Shown here piece after piece: positions 17,721 through 27,596 of a stretch of 64,000 nucleotides of DNA (the stretch's first letter is position 1; the number at the start of each line of letters is the position of its first letter). Source of the DNA: an uncultured Acetatifactor sp. (GTDB taxonomy: Bacteria > Bacillota > Clostridia > Lachnospirales > Lachnospiraceae); the NCBI GenBank assembly GCA_910583845.1, contig CAJUAB010000013.1, positions 3,404 to 67,403 on the forward strand, given 5' to 3'. Position numbers and translations under genes: made by a program. The notes under the pieces were generated by a model. The model was given only the letters and a program-made list of their open reading frames with translations. It did no database searches and was not told the DNA's origin.

Positions 17721-20636
17721 ATGAGACTGGTATATGACGGGCAGGCAGTTCCGCTGCTGGTGGAAGACAGTGCCTTTGAGGGAGTAAAAAGAACAGCGGG
17801 CAAGGTGGCGGAGGATATCCGTAAGGTTACGGGCCATAAGCCGCAGATCCTGAGCGGGGGGCAGGCGCACCGGACCCCCGTGGTTCTGTGCGCCACAGTG
17901 GGAAAGAGCCCGATGCTGGAGGAACTGGAGCAGGAGGGGCTGGCGGATCTCTCCCAGGTCAGAGGGAAGCGGGAAGTGTACCTGATCCGGAAGATCCGGG
18001 GATCGCGATTGTGTCAGGGGGAGATGCTGCTGATTTGTGGCAGTGACAAGCGGGGTACGATCTACGGCATGTTTGCCCTGTCGGAATACATAGGCGTATC
18101 GCCTCTTTGCTTCTGGGGAGATGTGGACCCCGCTTTCAATCCGGATCAGGAGATTGGCGATGACATCCAGACTCTGTCCAGGGAACCCAGTGTGCGCTAC
18201 CGGGGATTTTTCATAAATGATGAGTGGCCCTGCTTCGGCAACTGGACCTGCGATCACTTCGGCGGTTTCAACGCGGATGCCTATGAGCATGTGTTTGAGC
18301 TTCTGCTCCGGCTGAAGGGCAACTATCTGTGGCCGGCCATGTGGAGCGCTTCCTTCCCCATTGACGGACCCGGCAGCGCCAACGAGGAACTGGCGGACAT
18401 CTATGGCGTGGTCATGGGATATTCCCACCATGAGCCCTGCCTGCGGGCCAGCGAGGAGTGGGATAAGGTCAGAGGACCGGAGACGCCCTACGGCAACGAG
18501 TGGAATTTCTACACCAATGAGCAGGGGCTTCTGCGCTATTGGGAGGAGGCCCTTAAGCGCAGCGGCAAATACGAGAATCTGATCACCATCGGCATGCGGG
18601 GGGAGAGGGACACCTCCATGCTGGGAGAGCAGTCCACCGTGGAAGAAAACGTGAATCTGCTGAAAGATATCATCCGCAAGCAGAGGGCGCTGATCGCGGA
18701 AAATGTCCACAGACAGGAGGTGCCCCAGCTTCTGGCCCTGTACAAGGAAGTGGAGGCGTATTTCTACGGGGACGAGAACGTACAGGGACTCAAGGACTGG
18801 GAGGAGCTGGACGGCGTGATCTGTATGCTCTGCGAGGACAATTTCGGGCAGATGCGCACCCTGCCCGCTCCCCAGGTCCGTGACCGCAAGGGCGGGTGGG
18901 GCATGTATTACCACTTTGACTATCACGGAGGCCCCGTCTCCTACGAATGGGTGGATTCCACCCCTATGGCCAAGACCTGGGAGCAGATGTGCATGGCCTA
19001 TGAGTACGGCATCCGGGACGCCTGGATCGTCAATGTGGGTGACCTGAAATTTCATGAGGTGCCCTTGAGTTATTTTCTGGCGCTTGCCTATGATTATGAC
19101 AGATGGGGCTATGGCAACAGGGACAGCTACCGGGAGTATACCAGAGAGTGGACACGGAGGACTTTCCCCCGGGCTTCGGAGAGTCTGCAGGAGCAGATCG
19201 GCCGGGTACTCACGGAATATATCGACCTGAACGCGCTGCGCAGGCCCGAGGCTCTGAATGAAACCATATATCACCCCTGCCATTACAGGGAGGCGGACAG
19301 GGTGCTTGAGCGGGCGGAGGCGCTGGAGACGCTGTCCTGTGAGGTCATGGAACAGCTCTGTGACAGGGAGAGGGATGCCTACTACAGCATGATCCATTTT
19401 TCTGCCATGGCCAGTATGAATCTGCTGAAAATGCATCTCTATGCGGGAAAGAACAATCACTATGCCCGCCAGGGGAGACCTGTGGCAAACAGATACGGCG
19501 ATTTGTCCCTGGCCTGCGCGCAGGAGGATATCCGTCTGAAAGAGGAGATGGCGACCTTTAGGGGGGGCAAGTGGAAGGGTATGGAGATGGCCCAGCACAT
19601 CGGCTTTACCAAGTGGAATGAGGACGGATACCGTTATCCTCTGATCAGCAGGGTACATCCGGTACACAGACCCCGGATGAGTGTCTCCCGGGCGGATGAG
19701 GAGCAGATCGGCGTGAAGAACTACGGCGCGCCCCAGGTAATCCGGGTGCGGGATTTCTGTTACGCGGGCGCGGAGCCGGTGGATATTGAGATCGCGAATG
19801 ACGGCGTGGGAAGTTTCGACTATCGGATCGTGGTGGAACAGCGGGAGGCGGGCTTGCCGGGATGGCTGAAGGTCTCTTCCCCGGAGGGAGAAATGGGAAG
19901 AGAGCTGGAAGGCGATTGCCGGGAACTGTCCGTGGTGACGCTGCGCTGTGACGAGGCCGCTCTTCCCGGGGAGGCGCAGACCGTGCGCCTTCTGGTGCAG
20001 GGGGACGATACCACGGTGGCGGTGGAGGTGACGGGACAGCGCCAGAGCACGGAGGGCATTTCCCCGGGAACCTATCTGGAGCGCGAGGGCATGATTGTCA
20101 TGGACGCCGCAGGTTATATCCGGAAACACGACACGGCCAGGGGCGCTTATCAGCTCATCGAAGGATACGGCAAGTATGGCAGAGGCGTAAAGGTATTTCC
20201 CAGCACGGCGGTATTTACAGAGGGAGATGAGAGACCGTCCCTGACATGGCAGTTCCTGATTCCGGAGACGGGGGAATACCAGGTGGATCTGCTGGTGGCT
20301 CCCACCAACTCGGTGGTGAGCAGGCAGGGCATGTATGTGCTGGTGGACAACGGCTGCGGGGAGAAGCACAGGGTGGAGATTACGGCCCCGGATTTCCGCG
20401 CGGGGGAGAGCAGCGATCCCCGCTGGGCGCGGGGAGTGCTGAACCAGATCCGCGTGTGCGGCACAAGGATTCCCTTTGAGGCCGGACAGCGGCAGCTGAC
20501 GGTGGAAGCGCTGGAAGCCGGAGTGGTGCTGGAGCAGATCCGGATATACAGCCCCCAGGCGCAGGCGCGGCAGTCCTATCTGGGCCCCCGGGAATCTTAC
20601 CGGGTTATGTCCGGGCAGAGTCTGAGCGGTGACTGA
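17721..20636 (+). CDS. GH115 xylan alpha-1,2-glucuronidase
   Basis: Family 115 enzyme (about 971 aa) that removes (4-O-methyl-)glucuronic acid from xylan or its oligosaccharides. Characteristic blocks are GSDKRGTIYGMFALSEYIGVSP, PSVRYRGFFINDEWPC, LLLRLKGNYLWPAMWSASF, MGYSHHEPCLRA and ITIGMRGERDTSM. These are followed by a helical region and a C-terminal beta domain after about residue 800. No signal peptide, so a cytoplasmic role is likely. I chose ATG 17721 because GGGAGGA at 17707-17713 is seven bases upstream; the ATG at 17715 is too close. It is the clearest evidence that the locus targets glucuronoxylan. A complete substrate pathway with the nearby GH8, GH43 and esterase genes can be inferred. 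Confidence 0.92.
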   Translation: MRLVYDGQAVPLLVEDSAFEGVKRTAGKVAEDIRKVTGHKPQILSGGQAHRTPVVLCATVGKSPMLEELEQEGLADLSQVRGKREVYLIRKIRGSRLCQGEMLLICGSDKRGTIYGMFALSEYIGVSPLCFWGDVDPAFNPDQEIGDDIQTLSREPSVRYRGFFINDEWPCFGNWTCDHFGGFNADAYEHVFELLLRLKGNYLWPAMWSASFPIDGPGSANEELADIYGVVMGYSHHEPCLRASEEWDKVRGPETPYGNEWNFYTNEQGLLRYWEEALKRSGKYENLITIGMRGERDTSMLGEQSTVEENVNLLKDIIRKQRALIAENVHRQEVPQLLALYKEVEAYFYGDENVQGLKDWEELDGVICMLCEDNFGQMRTLPAPQVRDRKGGWGMYYHFDYHGGPVSYEWVDSTPMAKTWEQMCMAYEYGIRDAWIVNVGDLKFHEVPLSYFLALAYDYDRWGYGNRDSYREYTREWTRRTFPRASESLQEQIGRVLTEYIDLNALRRPEALNETIYHPCHYREADRVLERAEALETLSCEVMEQLCDRERDAYYSMIHFSAMASMNLLKMHLYAGKNNHYARQGRPVANRYGDLSLACAQEDIRLKEEMATFRGGKWKGMEMAQHIGFTKWNEDGYRYPLISRVHPVHRPRMSVSRADEEQIGVKNYGAPQVIRVRDFCYAGAEPVDIEIANDGVGSFDYRIVVEQREAGLPGWLKVSSPEGEMGRELEGDCRELSVVTLRCDEAALPGEAQTVRLLVQGDDTTVAVEVTGQRQSTEGISPGTYLEREGMIVMDAAGYIRKHDTARGAYQLIEGYGKYGRGVKVFPSTAVFTEGDERPSLTWQFLIPETGEYQVDLLVAPTNSVVSRQGMYVLVDNGCGEKHRVEITAPDFRAGESSDPRWARGVLNQIRVCGTRIPFEAGQRQLTVEALEAGVVLEQIRIYSPQAQARQSYLGPRESYRVMSGQSLSGD

Positions 20637-20685
20637 GCAGGAGCCGTCAGAAGACAGCACCAATATGAATAAGGAAGAGTGCATC

Positions 20686-21798
20686 ATGGAAAAGAGGAGC
20701 GGGAAAAACAGAACAGTGCGATATCTGGCGCTGGCCGGGCTGTGTATACTGACGGTGAGCGGCTGCGCGCAGACCCCAAATGACGGGCAGGACGTCATCG
20801 TGGTGGAACAGGAAGCGGAACCTGTGGCTTATGACATGGCGGTGGTCATGCTGGGGGATGTGCGGAAAACCCAGCAGATCAGATGCACTTACCAACAGCT
20901 GAACGATGAGAGCCTGAGTTTTGGGATCAGCGGGCTGTCCGTGAAAAAGGTGTATGTGCAGGAGGGGGATGTGGTGGAAAAAGGGCAGGTCCTGGCGGAA
21001 CTCTCCGGAGCCAGCCGACAGGAGGACATAGCCCGTCTGGAATACCAGATTGCCAGAAATCAGCTGCAGATGGACTATGTCCAGATCAACGAGGACTATG
21101 AGATATCCACCCTGTGGCTGAATTACCTGTACCAGAGCAGCCAGTCCGACTCGGACAGGGAGCGGCTGGACGAGGGCGTGGCCCAGGTACAGCAGAATTA
21201 TTCCTATGCGAGGGAAGACTATCAGGATGCTATGAATCTGGATCTGTTGCAGCTGGAGCAGATCCGGCAGGAGGAGAGGGCCAGCCGTCTGGTGGCGGGA
21301 ATGTCCGGCACGGTGTCCCATATCAAGGAGAGGCTGGAGGGCTCCACCTCCGTGCGGGGGGAGGAGGTCCTGACCATCATTGACGGTTCGGAGTGCCTGT
21401 TCACCACCGAGACTCCGGAGTATGCCTCCTGTTTCCGGGAGGGGGAAGAGGTCGATATGCAGATCACTTCCGGTTCCGGCGCGGGAGAATATACCCTGCT
21501 TCCTCACGAGATGGAACAGTGGGGGGAGCGGCAGATGTTTTCTCTGGCCGGGGGCGGAGAGAACGCCACTATTGAAGTGGGGACCGCGGGCACCATTGTG
21601 GCGGTGGTGGATCAGCGCAGCCAGGTGTTGTGTGTGCCGACGGAGGCAGTCCACAGCGCGGATGGCAGAGACTATGTCTATGTGCTGGGGGACGATCAGA
21701 TGCGGGAGGTCAAATGGATTGAGACCGGCCTGCACGGGGACAGCTCGGTGGAAGTGCTGTCTGGATTAACAGAGGGAGAGAGGGTCATACTGCGATGA
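20686..21798 (+). CDS. HlyD/RND-type efflux adaptor lipoprotein
   Basis: Membrane-fusion-like adaptor subunit of a MacB-type ABC system (about 370 aa). The signal peptide ends in TVSGC, so it is a lipoprotein. A biotinyl-lipoyl half (VKKVYVQEGDVVEKGQVLAELSG) is followed by a short helical hairpin (about 110-195). A second lipoyl half (AGMSGTVSHIKERLEG) and a beta-barrel/proximal domain ending in VLSGLTEGERVIL complete it. ATG 20686 is chosen for AAGGAAG eight bases upstream; earlier in-frame starts (20629, 20665) lack a site and would put residues before the signal peptide. Its stop overlaps the next start by four bases, suggesting translational coupling. It lies 49 bases after the GH115 gene. 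Confidence 0.85.
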   Translation: MEKRSGKNRTVRYLALAGLCILTVSGCAQTPNDGQDVIVVEQEAEPVAYDMAVVMLGDVRKTQQIRCTYQQLNDESLSFGISGLSVKKVYVQEGDVVEKGQVLAELSGASRQEDIARLEYQIARNQLQMDYVQINEDYEISTLWLNYLYQSSQSDSDRERLDEGVAQVQQNYSYAREDYQDAMNLDLLQLEQIRQEERASRLVAGMSGTVSHIKERLEGSTSVRGEEVLTIIDGSECLFTTETPEYASCFREGEEVDMQITSGSGAGEYTLLPHEMEQWGERQMFSLAGGGENATIEVGTAGTIVAVVDQRSQVLCVPTEAVHSADGRDYVYVLGDDQMREVKWIETGLHGDSSVEVLSGLTEGERVILR

Positions 21799-24026
21799 AG
21801 GGACGAAGGCTTTTGGGGCTGGCCATGACCGGCTTTCTGGCGGTGGCCGCGGCGGGATGCGGGGAGGCGCCGCAGCAGGCGGCCGCGGCAGAGGAGGTGC
21901 AGCTGCTGGAGCCCGTGGGACTCACCGGCAGCGGAGAGGCGGCGGCATACCGCAATCTGTATGACGCGGAGGTATATTCTGCCATTGTAGTGCCCTATGT
22001 GGAAGAATATGCTTTTGAGGAGGAAGTGGAACTGGACACATTCCGCGCGTATCCCGGGGAAGCGGTGAGCAGGGGAGAGGCGCTGGTCTGTTCCAGCACA
22101 CAGAATCTGGATAAACAGATCGAGGAGCTGGAGAAGAAGATCCAGGATATGGAGACGGAGTTTGCCGAGTATGAGCTACAGGTCAGAGAGGATCTGGAAA
22201 AGCCCCGGGAGGAAGTGAAGGGGCTGGCGGGTGTAGTGGAAAACCTGGAGAAGCATAAGCCGCAGGAGTACCTGGCCGCGCCGCCCGCGAGTGTCAGCGG
22301 CTCAGACGCGGAGGACCCGGACCAGCCCGGCGATGACGGGGAGGAGGGCGGAGCCCCGGACGGGGAAAAGCCCGATGAACCGGTTCCCAATCCGGCCTAT
22401 CAGGAATGGGAGAAGGAATATGACTACTGGAACGGCCGATACCGGATCACGGATCACAGTGTCAATACGACGCTTTTGCAGCTGGAACAGAAGACGGCTC
22501 TGTATGAACTGGATCATGCCTACGCCCTACAGCAGCTGGCCTTTTTGCAGGAGAAAAAGAATGATGTGACCATCCATGCCCACATGGCGGGAAATGTGGT
22601 GGCCGTGTCCGAATACGGTTATGGAGACGGTATTCCGGGTGAAATGCCCATCGTGGCTGTGGGGGATCTGGAACGGAAGATCCTGAAATGTGACTATATC
22701 AACAGGAAAACCGCGGCGGCGGCGGAGGACATTTACGCGGTGATCGACGGCCGGCGCTGCGAGGTGGAATATGTGCCCATAGAGAGCGAAGAGTATACGC
22801 GGCTGACAACCCAAGGGGAGGATGTGTATTCCACTCTGTATCTGAAGGGGGAGGCGGAGAACGTCAGCGTGGGCGACTATGTGGCGGTGGTGGTGATCAG
22901 ACAGAGGCGGGAGCATGCGCTGTCCGTACCTGCGGAGGCTGTTCACAAAGATGAGTCCGGCAGCTATGTGTACATACTGGACGGTGACAAAAATGTGTAT
23001 ACCTCTGTGCGCGCCGGTATGAGTGACGGCGTGTACACGGAGATCCTTTCCGGGATAGGAGAGGGCGATGTGGTGAGACTGGACCAGGGACGTCAGTATG
23101 GAGACCAGCAGGTGGAGGTGGAGATGGGGAGTTTCCACAGTGACTACTCCGCAAGCGGATATATGATCTATCCCTCCGGCGTGGTGGTACAGAATCCCAT
23201 CGCTCACGGCACGGTGTACTTTCAGGAATTTCAGACCTCCCTGTATCAGCATGTGGAGAAGGGAGACGTGATCGCCACCGTGCGGGTGGCGGCGGATGAG
23301 ATCGGCATGCAGCGGCTGACGTTGCAGCTGCAGAGGGAGATGGAGAGAGTACAGGATCTTGTGGATCAGGGGGAAGAGAAGAATGAGAAAGCCATCGAGA
23401 GCCGTATGAAGACCATCGCAAAGTTACAGGAGCAGATCGCGGAGCTTTCTCAGGATTACCAGACCACGGCCATACGGGCCAGTCAGAGCGGCATCGTCAT
23501 ATGGATGGAGGATTTGAAAAAAGAGGATATTCTGCAAAAGGACCGGTATCTGATCGAGATCGCGGATGAAAATACCTGTTATGTGGCGCTGGAAAATGAG
23601 GGAAATGTGCTTTCCTACGGCAATCAGGTCACGGTGACTTACCAGAATCTTACGGGGGAGGAGCGCACCGTTCCCGGCGTGGTGGCCAATGTGAACGGAC
23701 TGGCGGTCAGCAAGTCCCTGCAGTCGGAATATGCTTATATTCTGTTGCCGCCGGAATACATCGGGGATATGTCCCTGGGTTCGGAGGGTTTTGGCGGCTG
23801 GTGGAACAGGGCCCGGTTCGGCGTGGAGGCCCGGCTGCGGGAGATGGAGCATGTGCTGGTGGTTCCCAGGCGCGCCGTGCGGGAGATCAACGGACAGACT
23901 TATGTAAATGTAGTGGAGGCGGACGGCAGTATTGTGCGCCGCAGCTTTGTGGCGGGCGGGTATGACAAGAACAGTTACTGGGTGGCCGAGGGACTGACGG
24001 AAGGAATGGTATTATGCTTGGAGTAA
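21795..24026 (+). CDS. Double-length HlyD/RND-type adaptor lipoprotein (743 aa)
   Basis: Second adaptor, about twice the usual size. It has a lipobox signal peptide (AVAAAGC). Unit one (about 45-440) has coiled-coil segments, a Pro/Gly/Asp-rich insert around 175-200, the proximal motif RREHALSVPAEAVHKDESGS and an ending ILSGIGEGDVVRL. Unit two (about 445-743) repeats the pattern with a helical hairpin near 505-560, HVLVVPRRAVREINGQT and an ending VAEGLTEGMVLCL. So one chain seems to carry two adaptor modules. It overlaps the upstream adaptor by four bases and the permease gene by 13. The likely role is linking the FtsX-type permease to extracellular substrate or cell-wall space. Its cargo is unknown. 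Confidence 0.8.
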   Translation: MKGRRLLGLAMTGFLAVAAAGCGEAPQQAAAAEEVQLLEPVGLTGSGEAAAYRNLYDAEVYSAIVVPYVEEYAFEEEVELDTFRAYPGEAVSRGEALVCSSTQNLDKQIEELEKKIQDMETEFAEYELQVREDLEKPREEVKGLAGVVENLEKHKPQEYLAAPPASVSGSDAEDPDQPGDDGEEGGAPDGEKPDEPVPNPAYQEWEKEYDYWNGRYRITDHSVNTTLLQLEQKTALYELDHAYALQQLAFLQEKKNDVTIHAHMAGNVVAVSEYGYGDGIPGEMPIVAVGDLERKILKCDYINRKTAAAAEDIYAVIDGRRCEVEYVPIESEEYTRLTTQGEDVYSTLYLKGEAENVSVGDYVAVVVIRQRREHALSVPAEAVHKDESGSYVYILDGDKNVYTSVRAGMSDGVYTEILSGIGEGDVVRLDQGRQYGDQQVEVEMGSFHSDYSASGYMIYPSGVVVQNPIAHGTVYFQEFQTSLYQHVEKGDVIATVRVAADEIGMQRLTLQLQREMERVQDLVDQGEEKNEKAIESRMKTIAKLQEQIAELSQDYQTTAIRASQSGIVIWMEDLKKEDILQKDRYLIEIADENTCYVALENEGNVLSYGNQVTVTYQNLTGEERTVPGVVANVNGLAVSKSLQSEYAYILLPPEYIGDMSLGSEGFGGWWNRARFGVEARLREMEHVLVVPRRAVREINGQTYVNVVEADGSIVRRSFVAGGYDKNSYWVAEGLTEGMVLCLE

Positions 24027-26821
24027 TGTTGCAGAAGCTTTGGCATAAAAAGTGGATGGTGATGTGTATGCTGCTGGGGTGTGTTTTGCTGGTCGCAACT
24101 GTGGTCAGCTTTCCCCTGTACCGGACAGCGGCTTTTGACCGGATGCTCCAGGACGAGATGGAGGCATGGCTGGGCGAGCAGGGCGGCTGGCCTACCATGA
24201 ACACCATAACACTGATCTCCAAGAAGGACAGCGGCGGAAAGACAATCAGCAGGGTGGAGACCCTGATGGAAGAGATCTATGATGAGATGGGTGTGAGGGA
24301 GCGGGACACCATTTATTACTACAGTCTGGCCAAAGTGGCGGTGACATCCCTGATGAACCGTTCTGACATCGCCTCCGCCTCTCTGCGTCTCAGCTCCCTG
24401 TCGGACCTGCCGGAGCATGTGGAAATGCTGGCGGGGGAGATGTACTCGGAGGACGGGCTGGACGAAGAGGGCAATATCGAGGTGATCGTAAGCCAGGCCT
24501 GTATGGTGGAGGCGGGGCTCCTGGTAGGGGAGACTCTGGAGTTTGACGGTCTGAAAGGGCCGGACGGAAAGAATCTGCGGATCAGGATCAACGGCGTTTA
24601 CAGGGAGGCGGCGGCTGGAGATGTTTACTGGCAGATTTCTCCGGAGGAGATGAATATTGTCTGCTTTATGGAAGAGCGCCTGTTCCATGACATGTTCACG
24701 GGGGACAACGCGGGGCGTTACACCATCACCTGTACCTATTACAGCATGTTTGAATACGCGGATCTGAAAGCGGCGGATGTGGCGCAGATCAGAGAGTACA
24801 CGGATTATCTCACCCAGGAGAGCCCCTACCGCAGCACTTTGAAGGAGCCCGCGTACAGGGAGATCCTGGAGGGCTTTGACAAAAAGCAGAGCCGGATAGA
24901 GGCTACGCTGCTCATTTTGCAGGTCCCGGTGCTGATCCTTTTGGCCGCTTTCCTGTTTATGATCTCCGGGCAGATGTATGAACTGGAGAGAAACGAGATC
25001 TCTGTGCTCAAAAGCCGGGGCAGCTCCAGCGGACAGATTTTCCGGCTCTATCTGTATCAGAGTCTGTTTTTGACCGTTCTGGGGACTCTGGGGGGGCTTC
25101 CTCTGGGCACGGTGTTCTGCCGTTTCCTGGGTTCGGCCCGCAATTTCCTGGAGTTTTCCATGGGAGGCCAGATGGAGCTTGTCTGGACCAGAGACGTGCT
25201 GTACTACGCTGTGGCGGCCATGGCGGCCTGTGTGCTGATCATGACGCTGCCCGCCCTGAAACACAGCCGCCTGACCATAGTGAAGCTCAAGCGCCAGAAA
25301 GCCATAAAGAAACGCTCCTGGTGGGAGATCTGTTTTCTGGACCTGATCTGTCTGGGCGTGGCGATGTATGGCTATTACAACTTCTCGCGCAACAGGGGCG
25401 CTCTGGTGGAAGATGTGCTTATGGGCAAGGCGCTGGACCCGCTGCTCTATATCAGCTCCTCCCTGTTTATCGTGGGGATGGGTCTGCTGTTTCTGCGCCT
25501 GCAGCCGCTTTTGGTGCGGTTGATTTACACATTGGGCAGACGATTCTGGCGGCCGGCCAGCTATGCCTCCTATCTGGAGATTCTCAAAAACGGCCGCAGA
25601 CAGCAGTTTATCATGCTGTTCATGATCCTGACGGTCTCTCTGGGCATGTTTCACGCCACGGTGGCCAGAACCATTCTACAGAATGCCATGGCCAATGTGG
25701 AGTATCTGGACGGCACGGATCTGGTGATCCGGGAGGTATGGAACTCCAATGCCTCCGCAGGCGGGGATGCCACGGCAGAACTGCGCTACTATGAACCGGA
25801 TTACAGTAAGTATGCGTCTTTGGAGGGAAGCGCCGGCTACACGCGGGTAATCAGGGACGAACAGGCCAATGTGCAGATCCAGGGAGCCGAGCGGCAGCCG
25901 GTCACACTGCTGGGCATCCACACCCGGGAGTTCGGGGTAAATACCTGGCTGGATCAGGAACTGCTTGGCAGACATTACTATGAGGTGCTGAACGAACTGG
26001 CAGTGGAACCCACCGGTGTGCTGGTGTCCCGGAATTTTCAGACGCTGCTGGGCTATAAGGCGGGAGATACCGTCAAGTGTTACAGCGGCTCCAAGAAGGA
26101 GATCAGGTGCAAAATCATTGATTTTGTGGACTATTGGCCCAGCTATGAACCCACCACGGTGAGTCTCCAGGCGGAGGGGGGAGTCAGCACCCGGGACAAT
26201 TTCCTGGTGATAGCGAATTTTGCCACGTTGCAGAAGACACTGGGGACGGTGCCCTATGAGGTCTGGATTTCTCTGGAGGAGGGGTGGGACCCGCAGCAGC
26301 TGCATCAGTGGATTCAGGACAACAATGTGCATATCGCCAGATATGTGGACAGAGACGCCGATCTGGAGAGAGTGGTGGCGGACCCGCTGATGCAGGGCAC
26401 CAACGGCATTCTCACCATGGGATTTATCGTCACTCTGATTCTGTGCGCCGTGGGCTACCTGATCTACTGGGTCATGTCCATACGCTCGCGGGAAATGATG
26501 TTTGGCGTACTGCGGGCCTGCGGTATGCACAAGGGGGAGATGTTCTTCATGCTGATCAATGAACAGATCTTTTCCGGCGTTTTTGCCATTCTGGGCGGCG
26601 TGGGCATCGGACATCTCTCCTCGGGCATGTTCGTGCCCATGCTGCAGACGGCCTATGCCGCCAGCAATCAGGTGCTGCCCATGGAACTGATCACCCGGCG
26701 GTCGGATATGCTGCGGCTCTACGGCGTGGTGGCCGCGGTGATGGCGCTCTGTCTGGCGGTGCTGATCTTTATTGTATTTCGTATGAATGTGGCCAGGGCC
26801 CTTAAGCTGGGCGAGGAGTAG
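24014..26821 (+). CDS. MacB/FtsX-type ABC transporter permease (935 aa)
   Basis: Large permease with two FtsX-like membrane blocks. The first TM helix is at about 10-35, followed by an extracellular domain to about 290. TM helices lie around 300-325, 350-375, 395-420, 435-455, 475-500 and 535-560. A second extracellular domain follows, and a final set of three helices lies at about 795-925. The motifs ISVLKSRGSSSGQIF and MMFGVLRACGMHKGEMF are the cytoplasmic coupling loops typical of FtsX domains. ATG 24014 has AAGGA eight bases upstream and overlaps the adaptor gene; ATG 26 bases on has poor spacing. It forms a unit with two adaptors and two ATPases. Substrate not predictable. Confidence 0.88.
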   Translation: MLGVMLQKLWHKKWMVMCMLLGCVLLVATVVSFPLYRTAAFDRMLQDEMEAWLGEQGGWPTMNTITLISKKDSGGKTISRVETLMEEIYDEMGVRERDTIYYYSLAKVAVTSLMNRSDIASASLRLSSLSDLPEHVEMLAGEMYSEDGLDEEGNIEVIVSQACMVEAGLLVGETLEFDGLKGPDGKNLRIRINGVYREAAAGDVYWQISPEEMNIVCFMEERLFHDMFTGDNAGRYTITCTYYSMFEYADLKAADVAQIREYTDYLTQESPYRSTLKEPAYREILEGFDKKQSRIEATLLILQVPVLILLAAFLFMISGQMYELERNEISVLKSRGSSSGQIFRLYLYQSLFLTVLGTLGGLPLGTVFCRFLGSARNFLEFSMGGQMELVWTRDVLYYAVAAMAACVLIMTLPALKHSRLTIVKLKRQKAIKKRSWWEICFLDLICLGVAMYGYYNFSRNRGALVEDVLMGKALDPLLYISSSLFIVGMGLLFLRLQPLLVRLIYTLGRRFWRPASYASYLEILKNGRRQQFIMLFMILTVSLGMFHATVARTILQNAMANVEYLDGTDLVIREVWNSNASAGGDATAELRYYEPDYSKYASLEGSAGYTRVIRDEQANVQIQGAERQPVTLLGIHTREFGVNTWLDQELLGRHYYEVLNELAVEPTGVLVSRNFQTLLGYKAGDTVKCYSGSKKEIRCKIIDFVDYWPSYEPTTVSLQAEGGVSTRDNFLVIANFATLQKTLGTVPYEVWISLEEGWDPQQLHQWIQDNNVHIARYVDRDADLERVVADPLMQGTNGILTMGFIVTLILCAVGYLIYWVMSIRSREMMFGVLRACGMHKGEMFFMLINEQIFSGVFAILGGVGIGHLSSGMFVPMLQTAYAASNQVLPMELITRRSDMLRLYGVVAAVMALCLAVLIFIVFRMNVARALKLGEE

Positions 26822-26848
26822 AAAAGCAGGTTGCGATAGGGGAAATGT

Positions 26849-27559
26849 ATGGAGACGGATAATTTGGAAGCAGGAAAAAAAGAGGCGACACGGGAGGCCG
26901 CCATAGTGATCAGCCATGTAAACAGGGTGTTTCCGGTGGCGGGAGGCGAGTTTCAGGCACTGACGGACATATGCGCGGAAGTTCCGGCAGGTGTGCTGAC
27001 GATTTTGAAGGGGCGTTCCGGCTCCGGCAAGACCACGCTGCTGAATATAGTGGGAGCATTGGATGTGCCCACTTCCGGCAGTGTGCTGATCGGCGGGCGG
27101 GATGTGTGCAAACTGTCTGAGCGGGCAAGGGAGAATCTGCGCAGGACCAAGGTGGGCTTCGTTTTTCAGTCCGTGTCCCTGATTCCCACCATGGACGCCT
27201 TTCAGAACGTGGAGTTTTCTCTGCGTCTCGCGGGGGTGAAAAAGGACCGCGGCCAGCGGGTGGAAGAGTGTCTTAAGATGGTGGGGCTGGGAAACCGTAT
27301 GCATCATATGCCCGTGGAGATGTCCGGCGGCGAGCAGCAGCGTGTGGCCATTGCCAGGGCCATAGCTCACAGGCCCCAGATTATTCTGGCGGACGAACCC
27401 ACGGCGGAGCTGGACAGCGCCATGGCGGCGGAAGTGGCCCGTCTGTTTCAGGAGATGACCCGCAGGGAGCATGTGACCATTGTCATGACCACACATGACA
27501 CCGGGCTGATGGACGCGGGAGACATGGTGATCGAGCTGGAGAACGGGCGGCAGATATAA
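26849..27559 (+). CDS. ABC transporter ATP-binding protein (MacB/LolD-like)
   Basis: Nucleotide-binding subunit of 236 aa, the normal length for LolD/MacB-like ATPases. Walker A is GRSGSGKTT, the signature MSGGEQQR, Walker B IILADEP, and the H-loop TTHD is near residue 216. AGGGGAA lies five bases before ATG 26849. It follows the permease gene by 27 bases and precedes a second ATPase. Presumably it works as a heterodimer or alternative partner of that ATPase on the single two-block permease. Confidence 0.9.
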   Translation: METDNLEAGKKEATREAAIVISHVNRVFPVAGGEFQALTDICAEVPAGVLTILKGRSGSGKTTLLNIVGALDVPTSGSVLIGGRDVCKLSERARENLRRTKVGFVFQSVSLIPTMDAFQNVEFSLRLAGVKKDRGQRVEECLKMVGLGNRMHHMPVEMSGGEQQRVAIARAIAHRPQIILADEPTAELDSAMAAEVARLFQEMTRREHVTIVMTTHDTGLMDAGDMVIELENGRQI

Positions 27560-27596
27560 ATAAAGCAAAGCTCTGAATGAAGAGGGATTGTGTGAG

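Noticed and set aside
17637..20798. 1053-codon open frame on the minus strand
   Set aside because: It is the mirror of the GH115 gene, whose product is clearly recognisable; the antisense translation is low-complexity.
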